Shown here: positions 33,901 through 46,900 of the stretch, in pieces | How the letters are laid out: each line of letters starts with the position of its first letter | Numbering within the stretch: the stretch's first letter is position 1 | Assembly: GCF_051020985.1 (NCBI RefSeq) | Contig: NC_135006.1 | Coordinates: 16,633,501-16,697,500, forward strand | DNA from: Nomia melanderi | Lineage: Eukaryota > Arthropoda > Insecta > Hymenoptera > Halictidae | Reading direction: 5' to 3' | DNA: 64,000 nt | Made by a program: the position numbers and the translations under genes | The notes under the pieces: model-generated | What the model was told of the DNA's origin: nothing | Database searches by the model: none | The model's input: the letters and a program-made list of their open reading frames with translations, nothing else

Positions 33901-36900
33901 TCGAGTGAGTCCGAGTAACGGACTAGGCAAGTGCAGTTTCAACTTGAAACGAGGGAACAAGATAAGCGCGGATTTTCATAAAGACGACGCGTACAGGTAA
34001 CCTTGCTGCTTTTGAAGTTTTTAATTTAGACACGAAATTCATTCCGCGAGTATTCGTCTCCTCCGCCCCGGGTAATCCGGAATTTCTAGCTGAAAAGAAT
34101 TAATAACTTTTAAACTTCGTTTCGGCCGGCAAACAAATTCGTGCTCGATCCATGCGACGGATTTCATCAAAACTAGACTCTATATTTGAGCGTGATTTTC
34201 CGTGCCGCGTAAGGGACACGTCAAACGCGGCGCGGGTTTGACCTCGTCGCGCTCCCTTTAATGTTTCCCACACTTTACATTTTTATTGCGCGAAAATTCA
34301 ATGCGGACATTACGAATAGAAATGAACTGGAGTGAAACGCGTAAGAAAGGGAACGGGAACGGGACGCGTACGAATCGTTCGCGGGTTAATTTCATTAAGC
34401 TTCTCTGCTTTTATTTTCTCGTGTTAATCAGTTCGGCACACGAACGGCTCGCGCGGCGACGCCTACGGAGGTTAAAAGGGAATCGAGCTAACGCGAGAAA
34501 TTCTCTGGGCCGAGGCAATGAAGCGTGCTTCGGAAACATGATCGATTTTAGGAAAATTTCCACGCGGAGACGCGTATCGGAGGAGATTTACGCGCACGGA
34601 TGACGAGAGACGCGAGGAAGGATAAGACGAGCGTGGTTTTCGCGCAACCGGCGACTGCAATCGATAGCGCGGAGGTCGATGCAATTTACGGAGTACCGTA
34701 GCCCGGTACTCGTATCCCGAATTCGGCGAGGGGTCAGTTTACACGATGGATACACGCCGACACGCATACACACGAGCCGAAAATTACGGTACTTACACCG
34801 CGCGGCGCAGCCAAGTTGGAAAGTTCGATCTTACGATTGGTAAACTGCGGCGTTCCCCGTGCCCCGACCCCCCGTCCCCCGCCGTTTCCGTCCTCCTTCA
34901 CTCATTTCGGCAAGTTCGAGAGCTTTGCTTAAGCCGAGCTTAAATAAGCAAACTGTCGCGCAGCTATAGGCTTCGAGCGTCGTTTCAGCGAAGTTCCTCG
35001 CTGCGGCCTATCTACGCCGCGAAACTTTTTCCCGAGCGAATTCTCTGACGGCCAACCAGCAGCCGGGCGTCCCGTGAAACCGCGAGGTACTCTGCGCGAA
35101 TCCCGGAATTTTCTGACTTGCGCCCGACGTTCGGAAACGTTCCGTCTATTTCCCGTGAAAATAAAGCGGCGGTAAGTTAGTTCGCCGGCTCTGTTAATCT
35201 TGCGGCTCGAGGACCCGAGGATCCGCGGAATATTCGTCCGCCTATGCGTATCCTCCATCTACTATAAATATCTATAATTTCCTGAGCAAGGAACTCGAAG
35301 ACGCGGCCAACAGAGCTGACAAGGCGGGACCGTCGACGCCGTCGGCTAAAATAAATCCGGGGGAGGAACTCGCGGCGGAGCTCCCGCGGATTTTTCCCGG
35401 GGGAAACGATTACCGGTGAGTTTGCGTATGCGGGGGGAACCGATAGGTTCGTTCGCGCCGCGATTCGCGAAGCTCGGAGCCTGATGACGGGCCGACTATA
35501 CTCGCGAACACGGTTCAGACGCGATCCAATAAGTCTGCTCAGCCCGAGGGTGTATGGAAGAGCTCTCGGGCGACATCGTTCGGCCATTGGGGTGGATGCG
35601 TTCCCGCGGAATCGGAAGCTCGACCCCTGCGGTAAGATTTGTACGATACTTCAACCTGGTCTTCGGCTCTAAGTGTACTTCCTTGTATACCGTCGGGCTG
35701 AGCTGACGGCGTCAAGTCGTTCCGCACGCTCGCTGGAACACCCTTCCGACTAGACGCCACCGGTGGATAGAACGGAGCAACCGGTGCTCGTATCACGTTG
35801 CAGCTTGTTTCCACGCAAAACATCCGAACGAAATGATACTAACGATCGAAGGAGTTTTCCGGACGCCTGCCGTTCCGATGAACGGCGATCGATCGATCGC
35901 GGAGGAAATATTCAGGTGGGAAATGACGATTCCGAGCGCGAGACGAGACAATAGTTGTTTTTTATCCGGCCCGCAATCGAAGTCTGCGGAAAAATTTATC
36001 GCTGCTTCGCTAAACGGTAACATAGGGGGATTCGGAATTCCGGCGGTGCGCCGTTACGAGCATTGAAATCGAATCGATTTATTTAACTCGCGCTGTTGTC
36101 GGGCTGCCAACAATCGCATCGATTCTCGCCGAGGAATTCCGTTCAAGTTAACGGCCACGATACTTAAGCTCTCGCCGCCCGGTAAGCCCCTTTTGCCAGG
36201 GATTACGAACTCATTAAACACCGCGTGTACCGCGAACGCTCTATGCAAAATATCGCGCGTTCGAAACACCCTGAATTATTCAACGTATGCATTTGTCACC
36301 GGTGGCAAGCAGAACAAACCGGTGTATTGTCGGCGGAATTATAGCGCGTGCACCTCGCAGCTTCGATTTCTCCGTGAATTTTTCCTCTACAAGTGGCGCA
36401 ACGGAACACTCAACGGTCCTTCCTCCTAACGACCTTTTCGTTGGGAAACCTTTCGCTGAGGGGCATTATCTCCGTCGCCCTTATCGGAGGAGTGATTTCG
36501 ATGCCAGGCCCGCGGAACGGACGCCGGCACGCAAGCTCACGCTTCTTCAGCCCGAACGGTAATATTTACACGTTGCAAGCGTAGGTGTTTCGTAAGTCCG
36601 AGCACATCTGTCGTCGCGTTCTCACGGCATGCATTCAGAAATTGCACAGGTCGCGGCCGTTCGTTGCACGTTCATTCCGTGCGGTTCAGTTATTTTTTCC
36701 GGCGGTTCTCTCGCGCATCAAATTCATTATACAACGAAAAATAATAAGGAAAAGAAAACCAGACAATTGCGAAGCTGTGCAACATCAGCGGAATATTATT
36801 TTCCGCGTAGCAGGATTTCTCGCGTTACGATTACAGCGTAATCGCATCCTCCCGTTGCGATTATTGATAAATACGTTATTATCGTGTCGTTGCTCGACAT

Positions 36901-38284
36901 TATTCGAACGTTACGAAAGGGCACAGCGACAACGATAATAATCACCGACTACGCAAACACGAAAACACTGTCCCGTTGTTTCGCGAAGATTTGCGCGTAC
37001 GACGTTCAATCGAACCAGCCTGGCACGCCATTATTTTCCGCGTTGCACTCGTAGCAGTCGGCAAATAGCCGAGCTATTTCCGACGCAATCCCCTGCGCTC
37101 TTCCTATCGATGCCAAGTGGAACTTTTGCTTTGCTGCTAAAGCGGAGGCATTAAAATTACGGGTTTACGAAGTTCCACGGATTTTCAGGCGATCGCGTAC
37201 AAAGCGTAATCGCCTCGTCCATACACGTAAACGTGTCTCGTTTATTTTCACTGCTTGCCAACACTTAACTGCACGCAAGAATTTTTAGCAGTTTCTGTGA
37301 CTTTATTTACATTTTCTTTACACGGACGAACGGTAGCAGAAATAATTATCAATCATTTGGTATCCCAGTTCTTACACTGTGATGCTGTTCAAGGAAATTT
37401 CGAGGCTCCGGTCATCGGTGATCACCGTGCCAGTTAATTCCGCGGATAATTACCGCGCCCATGAGTTCGCGGGAACCCGAATTGTCCAGAGCATCCTTCC
37501 CCGCTTGATATCCACCCGTAGCTCGAACATTCTGCCAAGGACGCCAGCCGCAGCTGTCGAGATTCAACCAGGAAAACTAGTCGGTGATTTTACATTCGCT
37601 TTCCGCCGCTTTCCTCGGGGGGGATTTCGTTTTGTTCCGCGGTTCCCGCGACGTTCGTCAGTCCGCGTTTTCCATTACGGTGGATATTAATTAAAGTAAA
37701 TTGACACAGCTAGTCGGCGAGCCCTTCGCGAGACGCCGATCGATTAATAATTCCAGGGGGTATCGTGCGTTTCTTTAATATGCGGCTGAACGTACGGGCT
37801 CCCGGTTATGCATGAATAATCGCGGGAACGAAAACTGTGGACTCTGCCGGTGGTCTGTTCCCCGACAAACTCGGGCCAGTATAAACGAAACGGAGCACAC
37901 GTTTAATCGATGCGACCGCCATCCACGAGGTACGCGAAGCTTTACGACCGACGAGAATTCTCGTCGCCGCGCGGTGCATCCGGCCGGGCTAACCTTTTCC
38001 ACTCTTCCGCGTGGAGCAAGAATGGTCCCTGTACCGCGTTGTTACGAAGAGAAGTTGGACTTGCGACCGGTCAAAGTACGTCGTTGCCGCGCCGTACGTT
38101 GACGGCGCAACGGAACACGGAAAGCGTTGATGACTGAAAAGCGCGGCGCGCACTTTGTACTTACTTGGTTGCGTCTGCTCTTAGCCCCCGCATATTTGCC
38201 TTTAAAGCTGTCGAAAATTTACGAGAGCTCGGACCGCGCTCCCTAACCCCCGTAACCGAGGCAGCCGTTTATTACGAAATTCCC

Positions 38285-38307
38285 CGGCGCGGCGCGGCGC
38301 GGCGCGG
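38285..38307. repeat. (GGCGC)n pentamer repeat
   Basis: Four to five GGCGC units; the same unit recurs at 43,946-43,969. Confidence 0.85.
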
Positions 38308-40283
38308 TAATACCCGCTTGCCGAGAGAAAAAAAAGAAGTTCAATAATGAACCAATTAGAGCGTGAAACGGGAAGAACCGTCGGCGTCGCCGCGATCCGG
38401 GGTAAAATCGGGAGGAGGACCGGAGATACGGCCGGCCGATAAGAACCGTGTCCTTTATTCACGCTCGCGGCGCTCCGAAAAAACGTCGTTCCCATTAAAC
38501 GTACGCGCGGAGAGCCGGGGGAAATGGCGCGCGCCTCTATGGCGGACACACGTACCGGCCGGCCGCCATACGAATGCGCCGCGCAACGCCGTTTCAAACG
38601 GGCCACTCGTCGAACGAGGGAAACTCGACGAGGTTGGAGCCGGAGGAACGAGAAGGGCCGAGTGCTCGGCTTTCTTCTAGAAGAAACGAAATAATGCGAG
38701 AGCTTTCTGGCACGTCCTCGCAAAGTAGACCCCTCGAAACTTTTCTCCGAAGAAAGCCCAAGGAGAACGAGCGACCGAATGAAAGCGGGAAGAGCCAAAC
38801 CGAATTAGGCTACTAGAACCGAACGGGCGAGGTCAACGCGAAAAAATTACGGCCGACCGAGATTTCTCTTGTCCGAGTTTGACGAACCACGCGTCCTCGC
38901 GAACGGACGACGATCGTCGAACGCGGCCCGTTCGTTACCGACGAGCGACGCATGCAACTTGTATTCGAACGATTGTTACGTCTAAAACAACCGTTGGCGA
39001 ATATTCACGTTTAATAGCGCGAGCAATTAGATAACAGGGTAACGTCAGCTGCTGAACTGAATGCACTAAGAGATTAATCCCATCCGCCGCATTACTCGCA
39101 GCCCGCCTTTGCCGGGTTGCCAAGCTTTTTCGAACAGATTTATGGAAAATATGTTTTACAGGGTGAAACGGAACAGAGAACCCCCATCCGTATAATTAGA
39201 ACCTTGAGGTCTTCGTGCGCTCTTTGATCCATTCACAGGACTCTGCTTTTTCTACGAGTCCTTCTGTCGGTCGTCTTTCCTCGTCCTTGCCCCGCGCTTT
39301 CACAGAACGCGCGCACGTGCTTTCGCTCGGCTCCCCTCGTCGAACAGATACGCGATACCGGTCAAACGAATTTCATTTATTTCAATGCTCCGCGGTGAAG
39401 CGATCAACTGACAAATCAATGCACCTCCGACAGAGTCAGCCGCGAGACGAGCGCGGGCAAGTCGATTCCTTGGATGGGTCGATGAATAGGTAAAATCGGG
39501 AAAAATCGCGGAGAAAGCGGGAAGAAGAATGACCGGGAGGCGAGTTAATTGCCTAGCCGGTGCTCCTTCTGCCGAGGGAAACTTTGCGTTGAAACCCTAC
39601 CCGCGGTAGCAATTTCTTTTCATGGATATGAAGCGAGGAAACTCGTTAATGAATTCCTTACGCGGATGTTTGCCGTTGTAGAAGTCGGACCGGCAAGACG
39701 CGGACCGTATCGATGGTAATTACCGCGCGATGCCGCGTCGGGAAACTTCTACGCCACGTTCAGGTTTCAAGGTATTCCTTAAACGGATCATATTCGATCA
39801 TCGTAGACTCGGGCGAGCATCGATGCTTTATAGTCGGTTCCCTGCGCCGCGCAAAAGACGAGTATCTGTCGGGAAACAGGGTTGCACGGTTTATCGTAAA
39901 AGAGTAATTAACCCTTATCGACTGTCGCTCGGGTCGGGGAGGGTCGCGTCGCGTTGCCTCGCGTCGAGTCGAGTCGTCGATACGCAGATTAAGCCGAAAG
40001 AGGGTCGGCCCGTCCGTATCCCATTAAACCAGTCCCGGCTCAAAGGAAGAGTCGAGTTCGAGTTTCGAAGCGAGCGAACGGCGAATGGGTCGAAGCGGTA
40101 CGCGGAGAACCAGTTAAAAGGTATGGACGATGTCGCTGCATTTGGCTCCTTTACCGGCGTGTTTCCTGGTTCGTGTTTTCTGCCAGGCCCTCACTCCCCC
40201 TTGGGAGTCCCGCTCCACGATTCCGACAAACAATTTTCCCTCCGACTACTCCCTCGTTGTTCGTTCCCTCTCCGGCGAACCCT

Positions 40284-40345
40284 TTCACCCTCTCCCTCTC
40301 TCTCGCTCTCTCCTCACTCCGTTCCTCCCCCTCTCACTTCATCTC
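40284..40345. repeat. CT-rich pyrimidine tract
   Basis: Dense CCCTCT and CTCT units on the plus strand with few purines. Confidence 0.7.
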
Positions 40346-43300
40346 GCCGGCTACGGCTGTCTCGCTCCCTCGGTACGTAGCTCCATTCAAAGTCCACGGG
40401 CAAAACGGTTACTGGAATCGTACTTGTTGAGCCGCTTAATGGGTCTGAGAGCATCGCGAAAGTTGCTCCTGCAATTTTTCACTCGGCTAAGTCTCCGAAA
40501 CTCCATTCGATTCCAGATTGCTCGACTTGTTCGAAGTTTGTCGCGCACTGCTACCCGGCAGGGTCCCCTGCCGTTTCGTCCCCCTGCCGCGCCGTTCATT
40601 CCCAACTCTTGCTCCTTTGCAACTGCGCCCCATGTCCCCGGTCTTTTGGTCCTTCCACCGGCTACGACCGCGATCCTGGCCGACGCGAGTCGCCGACGAG
40701 ACGCCGAGTCACAGGCAGATGCTCCCGGTCGCTCGGGAGACGAACCTTGGTTAGCTTTCGTCCGCTCTTATCTCGTTTTCCTCATCAAATTGTTACGAAC
40801 TGTAAACTATACGTGTGTTCCGAGAGATCACGCTTCGTAGGGGAACTATCGCAATAGTAGGCTATCACGGGAGCACCGGACCGGAAACTTATCCTACAAA
40901 TGAGATTCTCGAATCCACGAGCTCGACACGGTTCACCCGCGAGATTGCATTCGTTCGCGTTTAAATCCGACCGTGTTTTCATGCGCGCCACGCGTCGAAC
41001 GGTGTTTACGTTGCCGGTGTACATCGAACCGACGCGGAGATCTCTTTCATTCGCTGCGACGAGGGATCGCAACGGGGGCATTCCCTAAATACGAAAAACT
41101 CGGGAACGAGGAACGAAACCGGAGGAACGCGCGTTCGCTTATCTCGCGAAATTGCCCCTACCCGTATTTGCATCAGTCGCTTTGAGCGAGTTGATTTTAT
41201 CATTGATATTTTATGTAAATAATCGCGCGCGGACCCCGCTCACAGGGGCGTATCGCGCCCGGATATGACTCTGTTCTTCTAGGAAATTTCGAGGCGCCGA
41301 TAAAGCTCGTACAAGCGGGGATCGCGGGTTACGAGGGCGCGTTTAAGCGAAAAATAAATTCCTCCGAAACTCGGGATCGTTTTGCTCGCGAAACTGCCGG
41401 CGCTGGAAGTTCGTAGCACCGACGAATTAGTCGGCACGCCATTGGTTACCATGAAAATGGCCACCCGGCGAATCAGCTTAACAGGGACTGCTAATACAAC
41501 GGTTTAGAGCGGCGAGGCTGCCCGCCCGGCCGCTCGCTCGTGTGTGTACAATTCGGCCGTCCGAATCGAAATGCGCGGCGTGCATGATGTACGCGCGCCG
41601 GTTCGAGTTGTTAATTTGGGAACGATAACTTGCCGGCAAATGTCGCGAATTCCACGACAAAACAACATCTCTGGCCGTGTCGCGATGCTCGCGCATTAAC
41701 CCGCCGTTAATGAAGCCCCGGTCGCCGAGCGACGCGCGTCGGAGCTATCGCGCGCGACAGCTTTTGAATTCGGCCCGCTCTAATAGGTGAAACGAGGCCG
41801 GCCGTCCCTGTTTCGCGTCGATGCGACCCGTCGCGACGCCCACGCTGCCCCGTCCCCCGCAAAAACCGGCTGCCGCGGCCCGCTCTGATACCGACTAGCG
41901 GCGAGCATGTTGAAAGCATTAGGAAGTTTCTTGCCGTTCCGCCCGGGAGAAATTAGAGGCAATCATTCTCGGCTTAACCGATCCACGATTCGAACGGTTT
42001 TTCGCCCGTCCCGCCCTTCGGGCAATTCGGCCCGACCCTTCTAATAACGGCAACGTCGAGGAACCGCTTACCGGCGAGCCGAGCCGAGCCGAAATCGATG
42101 ACTCACCCAGAACCGACGATCCGTCGAAGCGGCCAAGCGATTACGATGCAGACCACCGGAGATGAATAGCGATGCGACTATGCAAGATGCATCGTCGATA
42201 CCGTCGCTAATGCTATTACCCGATAGACCCTGCGAACAGTCGGACCTCCTAAATGTTTCAAACTGTTCGACGTTTCTCTGTCGTCTCTACGTCGTATGGG
42301 CAGCTCCTCTTGAGCTAGTTTTACGCGATGGTGCAAACGTACGCGAGACCATCCGTAATGCAACCTGACCTTTTCGAGACGACTGGCGTCAATCTGATAT
42401 CGAACCTTTATGGTCAGAATACAACGTGGCAGGCGAATAGTTATTCAAGTGATCTTCACCAGCGAAACGTGGAGAATGTATCCGCTGTTTCAATTGTACG
42501 TCAGCGTACAGGCGCTAGTCCACGCGAACAGCGACGCGTGTTAATGGTAAATATTAATTATTCAAAGCCGACGACCGTTGTTCCCCGGCGACGTCGTTAG
42601 CGATCGAAGCTCGTTCGATAAACGGAGCAGCCAGTGATGCAATAGTCGGTCGCGCTAGCACACCTGACGTAACGTTGCGGCGACGCTGAGGTAACGGGAA
42701 AGATACTGGAACAAACGAGCCGGAAATAAAGGCTGGACGTTACAGCTCGTCACTGAGGCAGATTATGACGAGGCGGATCGTCCGGCGCGGAACGAAAGAA
42801 GCCTCGACAACTGCCTCTGGAAACGTGGAAAGCGTGAAAGATCGCTTTCCTGCGCGAAAGTACTTTCCATTTAATCGCAAAGTGCTCCCCCCACCTCGTT
42901 CTCGCTGCCAGGTCTTGTCGAATCGCGGCGAGCCGAGACGAACCGAGCTGCGCCGAGGCGGGACGAGATGAGACGAGCTATCGAGGGCTCTCCGCTGTTA
43001 ATTCAATAAGAAAATGAGATTAACTATTTTGTCTCGGGAGCAGCAGACTTCTCGCGAGGCGCAATTACGTGCGGCGGACCGGTAATTTTTGACTAGCAAC
43101 GAAACATCGTGCTAACCCGTTCGTACCCTCCTTCGAATCCCAGTCCGCGCGGAGGTCGTTCGCACACGGCTGAACTCTGAAATTATGCAGACAGGGTTTT
43201 TCTTTTCGTTCCGCGGAACGTCTGCTCCTCTTACGACCAACGCAGCCGAGTGAGACTCGCGATGGGATTCCGAGAGGACGAGCATTCGTTAATCTTCAAA

Positions 43301-43945
43301 TGAAAATACCGAATCCATTTTTGAAATTAGCTCGCCGCGGCGGAAGAAGGCTGCCCGCAGCTGGAAGGTGTGAGAACCCATTCGTCGGTCCACGATATTA
43401 ACGCGCGAAACGGCGGACTTATTCCGATCGTTACGTGAAAACGATCGAACGGTATCACGGTTGGCCCGCGTTCCGAACGTACCGCGCGGGCAGGCGATCT
43501 CTCGCGATTGCTCGCAATTACGTTAAAAAACTCCGGCGGAATTGCAAGAGTATTTCCTCGTGAAAATCGTCCGAGATGAACCGGCGCTGTCTAGAAGCCT
43601 TACTATCATCACACTTCCGCTCTTCAGTTTCGAAATTATTGTCCGCGTTTCAGCCGATCCTCCCGTTCCTCGCCGACGCGCTCCTTCCTCCGTCGGGAAG
43701 CCCCCGTCTCCTCTTTTCCTAGCGCTCGGCTACCGGTATATTTACTTTTAATTACAATGATTCGTCTAATACTCCCAACGATCCAGGTCGGCCGGGAATC
43801 GCAGCCGCGCCGAGCGCTGGCTCAGACTTCCTGACGGCTCTTCCCGCGGCCGTCAAGAACTCCGATAACATCGGCCCGGGAATGGAGAATTGCGCGCGTC
43901 GGTGGCTTGTTACGCGACTCAATTAAAATCGCGGAGCAAATAATC

Positions 43946-43969
43946 GGCGGCGCGGCGCGGCGCGGCGCG
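43946..43969. repeat. (GGCGC)n pentamer repeat
   Basis: Four GGCGC units, matching the array at 38,285. Confidence 0.85.
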
Positions 43970-46900
43970 ATTGATCCCCGTTTACCCAACATTTCACGAG
44001 TCAGCCGGCTCCGATCCCCTCGATTCCGGTGAATCCGCATTCCGCGCGGTTCCCTGTTTCCGTTAGACGGGAAGGAGGATGTTTCGTTTACCATCCGACG
44101 CATTCTGGCGCGTTAGTTCAAACAAGCTGCGCGGTTTCCCGGGCGTCTTAAGCCGCTCGTTGTTCAAACTATAACGTCCCGGTTAACCGCTCCGGAACAT
44201 TAGCTTCCTTCTCGACCGAATTCCACTCGGCAGCGGCTCGCCGCGTTTGAATACGCTAGCCAGTCCCGGAGTCGGCCGACGCGTCAAAACCGTGGCGCGT
44301 TAACGCGTGACTAGAGCCCGCCGCGTCTCATTAGGAATCGACTGGCACGTCTCGGCGCGTGATGCGCGAAAGACGGGTCGCGATAGCTCGGGGACACCTC
44401 GATGCGCCTAGATAGAGCGGAACAGTTGGTTTACGAGCACGATCGTCCTACGGTGTGCTGGCTCGCGCGATAATTCCTGTTATCGGTCGTAACGCCCTCC
44501 GGTCGAATAATATTTCGCGTCCTGCCGGGCAGCGAGTTACGAGAGTGTGCCGCGTCGCGTTCACGTTTCCTCTTCGATCCTCGTCGGTCCTCGCCGCGCC
44601 CTTCCTTCGGGGCAGCAGCCGATCTCTGCTCTTCGCGATTCGATTTCCGCCTCCTGCCCCGACTGATCTCTGCTCTCCGCTCGTCTCCTCTTCCCTCGCG
44701 TGATCCCTTTCACCGACCTGCATTCACAGCTGTAGAGGTCTATTTCTCTCGGCGCGTTTGCCACTGTGTCGGGTCGTGCTCGGCCCCCTTCTCTCGGAAG
44801 CATCCGCGAACCGACCCGTTTCCGTATCGCTGGCGTCGCGACGCGTCCGTTCGCCTATTACCCAGCCATGCGCGGCAGAGAGTTCCATCCAGGTCGCGGT
44901 TCATCGTCACGCGAACTGGTCGGTTGATATTGTGACCGTTGACACGTTCACTGCCGAATCAGCAGTCGCCGGAGTCCCGTTCGAACGGAACAATTTCGGG
45001 CGTCGAATTATCAACTCGAGTATCACGATCTGCCACGGGAATTCATCGCCGAAGAAGCTTCTTCGATCCAACGGACTCGGTGGAATTCGCTCTGTTCGAT
45101 CCGTGATCGGTAAGACTCAGTTTTAATTCGATAGAAAAAGCCGCATGTCCGAGTTTGGGCGACGCGGAGGTGAAAGTGTCGCAGCGGTCCGGTTCGGCGT
45201 GGATCTCGCGAATGGCTAATTCTCCCGGACGATGATGCAAGCGGAGTCTCGCGTGTGACAGCTCCTCTCGAACGACTAAACAGGATATCTGCAGGCATGC
45301 CGACAATTATGTAGACGGGCCGCGTTGTGTCATTTAAAATTGACGTATCCGTTTAACGACTTATGTAAGAGTGGCGAGCGGCTACTCTCCCATGCAGCGC
45401 ACAATACGTTTCAATTGCACCGTGTCAGGGGAGAAAATTATACATCTCCATATAAACGTACTGTTTTCTCGCTTCATACGGAATTACCGAGGCACTCGCG
45501 CCATATTCGTCGGGCGAAAGTAAAGAACTCTCGATTGCGAATCTCGATGGGGGGGAAAAAAGCGTCCGGTCGGTCTAGTTTCTCGGATTCACGAGGAACG
45601 TACTCGCACGCCGCGTACCCTCGACAGATTTTCCGCGCGCAGCGGGCTGGATCGGAAAAATCGGTGACGTTTCGGTGCAATCGTTGGACCACAAAAGCTA
45701 TCGAGATGCGAGTTAGATTAAAATCCCATAAAAGATCATTATTTCGTAATGATAATCGCTGCAATATACTCGATGTTTTTCATACAACTTGTCAAACACA
45801 TTCGGCAGACATCGATTCCGGAAAGTGGAGTTTTTGGCGAAATGTCACCCACTCTGCCGATCCAGCCCACCGCGCGGCGGTTCGACGCCGACTGACAGAC
45901 CGTTAAACGGCGCGCATTATTTTATGGAAATAACAAGCGGTAGCTGAGTCGATACGTAGGGAAATCGCACGGTACAAACGGCGTACAACGTCACGCCGTG
46001 TCAGGAATATCAGAGCGCGGATAAGCGTTCGGGCCGCGTGTGTGGCATAGCCGCCGAGGGAACGCGGCCGGCAACACGGCCTGGCCGCGATTCTGTCCGG
46101 TTATTCGCGTTATGCCTACGCAGAATGAATCGTGACGTTATCACCGGCGATGGAATTAATTATCGGAAAGCGCGAACGGTCAATTATTCACGGTTTTAAT
46201 TAGCACACCGCGCTGGACGGACCGCTTCTGTCGGCTGATCGAACGTTGTCGTTTCCAAGAGCGCTACAATGTCATCCGCGCGGAACATCCCTCGCAGCCA
46301 ACCGACTTCGGAAATCGCCTCTCCTCGCCGCGCCGGCAGCCGACACGTCGCGGCGCGACGCGTCAAATGGAGTTTCGACGTTCCCGCGCTTATTTTCCGT
46401 TTTGCCCCGATCGTTTCGTTAGCGCGGAATAAAACGGGCCGCGATGTCGAGCGCGCGCGCCATCGCTTCGTTGCAACTTCCGTCGAAACTGAGCGATAAC
46501 GGCAGATGCGCAAATTGATCCCGCCCGGGCTGCGTGTGCCGGTGCGACGCGCGTGTAGGAGGCGTGCACACGCCGATCGGGAAAAGTGGCTGACATCGCA
46601 CCGACGCGATATTTTCGCTGGAGCGTTTAACGAAAACGAGATCAATGGATCGCCACGGCAGATCCGAGATCGACGTTTATCGCCGCAAAAAACCCGCGCG
46701 AGAGGCGACGCAGAGAATCAGAGCGCGAGGGGATAGCGAGGCAGGAAAGTTGGGCGCGTGCTCGGTCCGACATCGTCGCGCACGGAAACGGTCTTTTGTT
46801 CGGGATTCGAGTGAAATCGATCGCGAAATAGGTTTCTCGCGCTAGTTACCAGTCATTTTGTTTTTCAGCCGTCAGCCGTGGCGGTTTCCACGGTTGAATT

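Noticed and set aside
34286..34603. Frame with a signal-peptide-like hydrophobic stretch (FIKLLCFYFLVLISS), considered as the first exon of the Ig gene
   Set aside because: The hydrophobic part lies about 30 residues after the nearest ATG, and the exon lacks a suitable phase-1 donor context.
38202..38798. 198-codon minus-strand open frame
   Set aside because: Arg-rich chance frame in CpG-rich DNA that also crosses the GGCGC microsatellite.
43090..43170. TTCGAATCCC resembling a tRNA T-loop
   Set aside because: No matching acceptor, D or anticodon stems are present upstream.
45325..45906. 193-codon plus-strand open frame
   Set aside because: It begins at a GTG codon, has no recognised domain, and is not linked to any splice chain.
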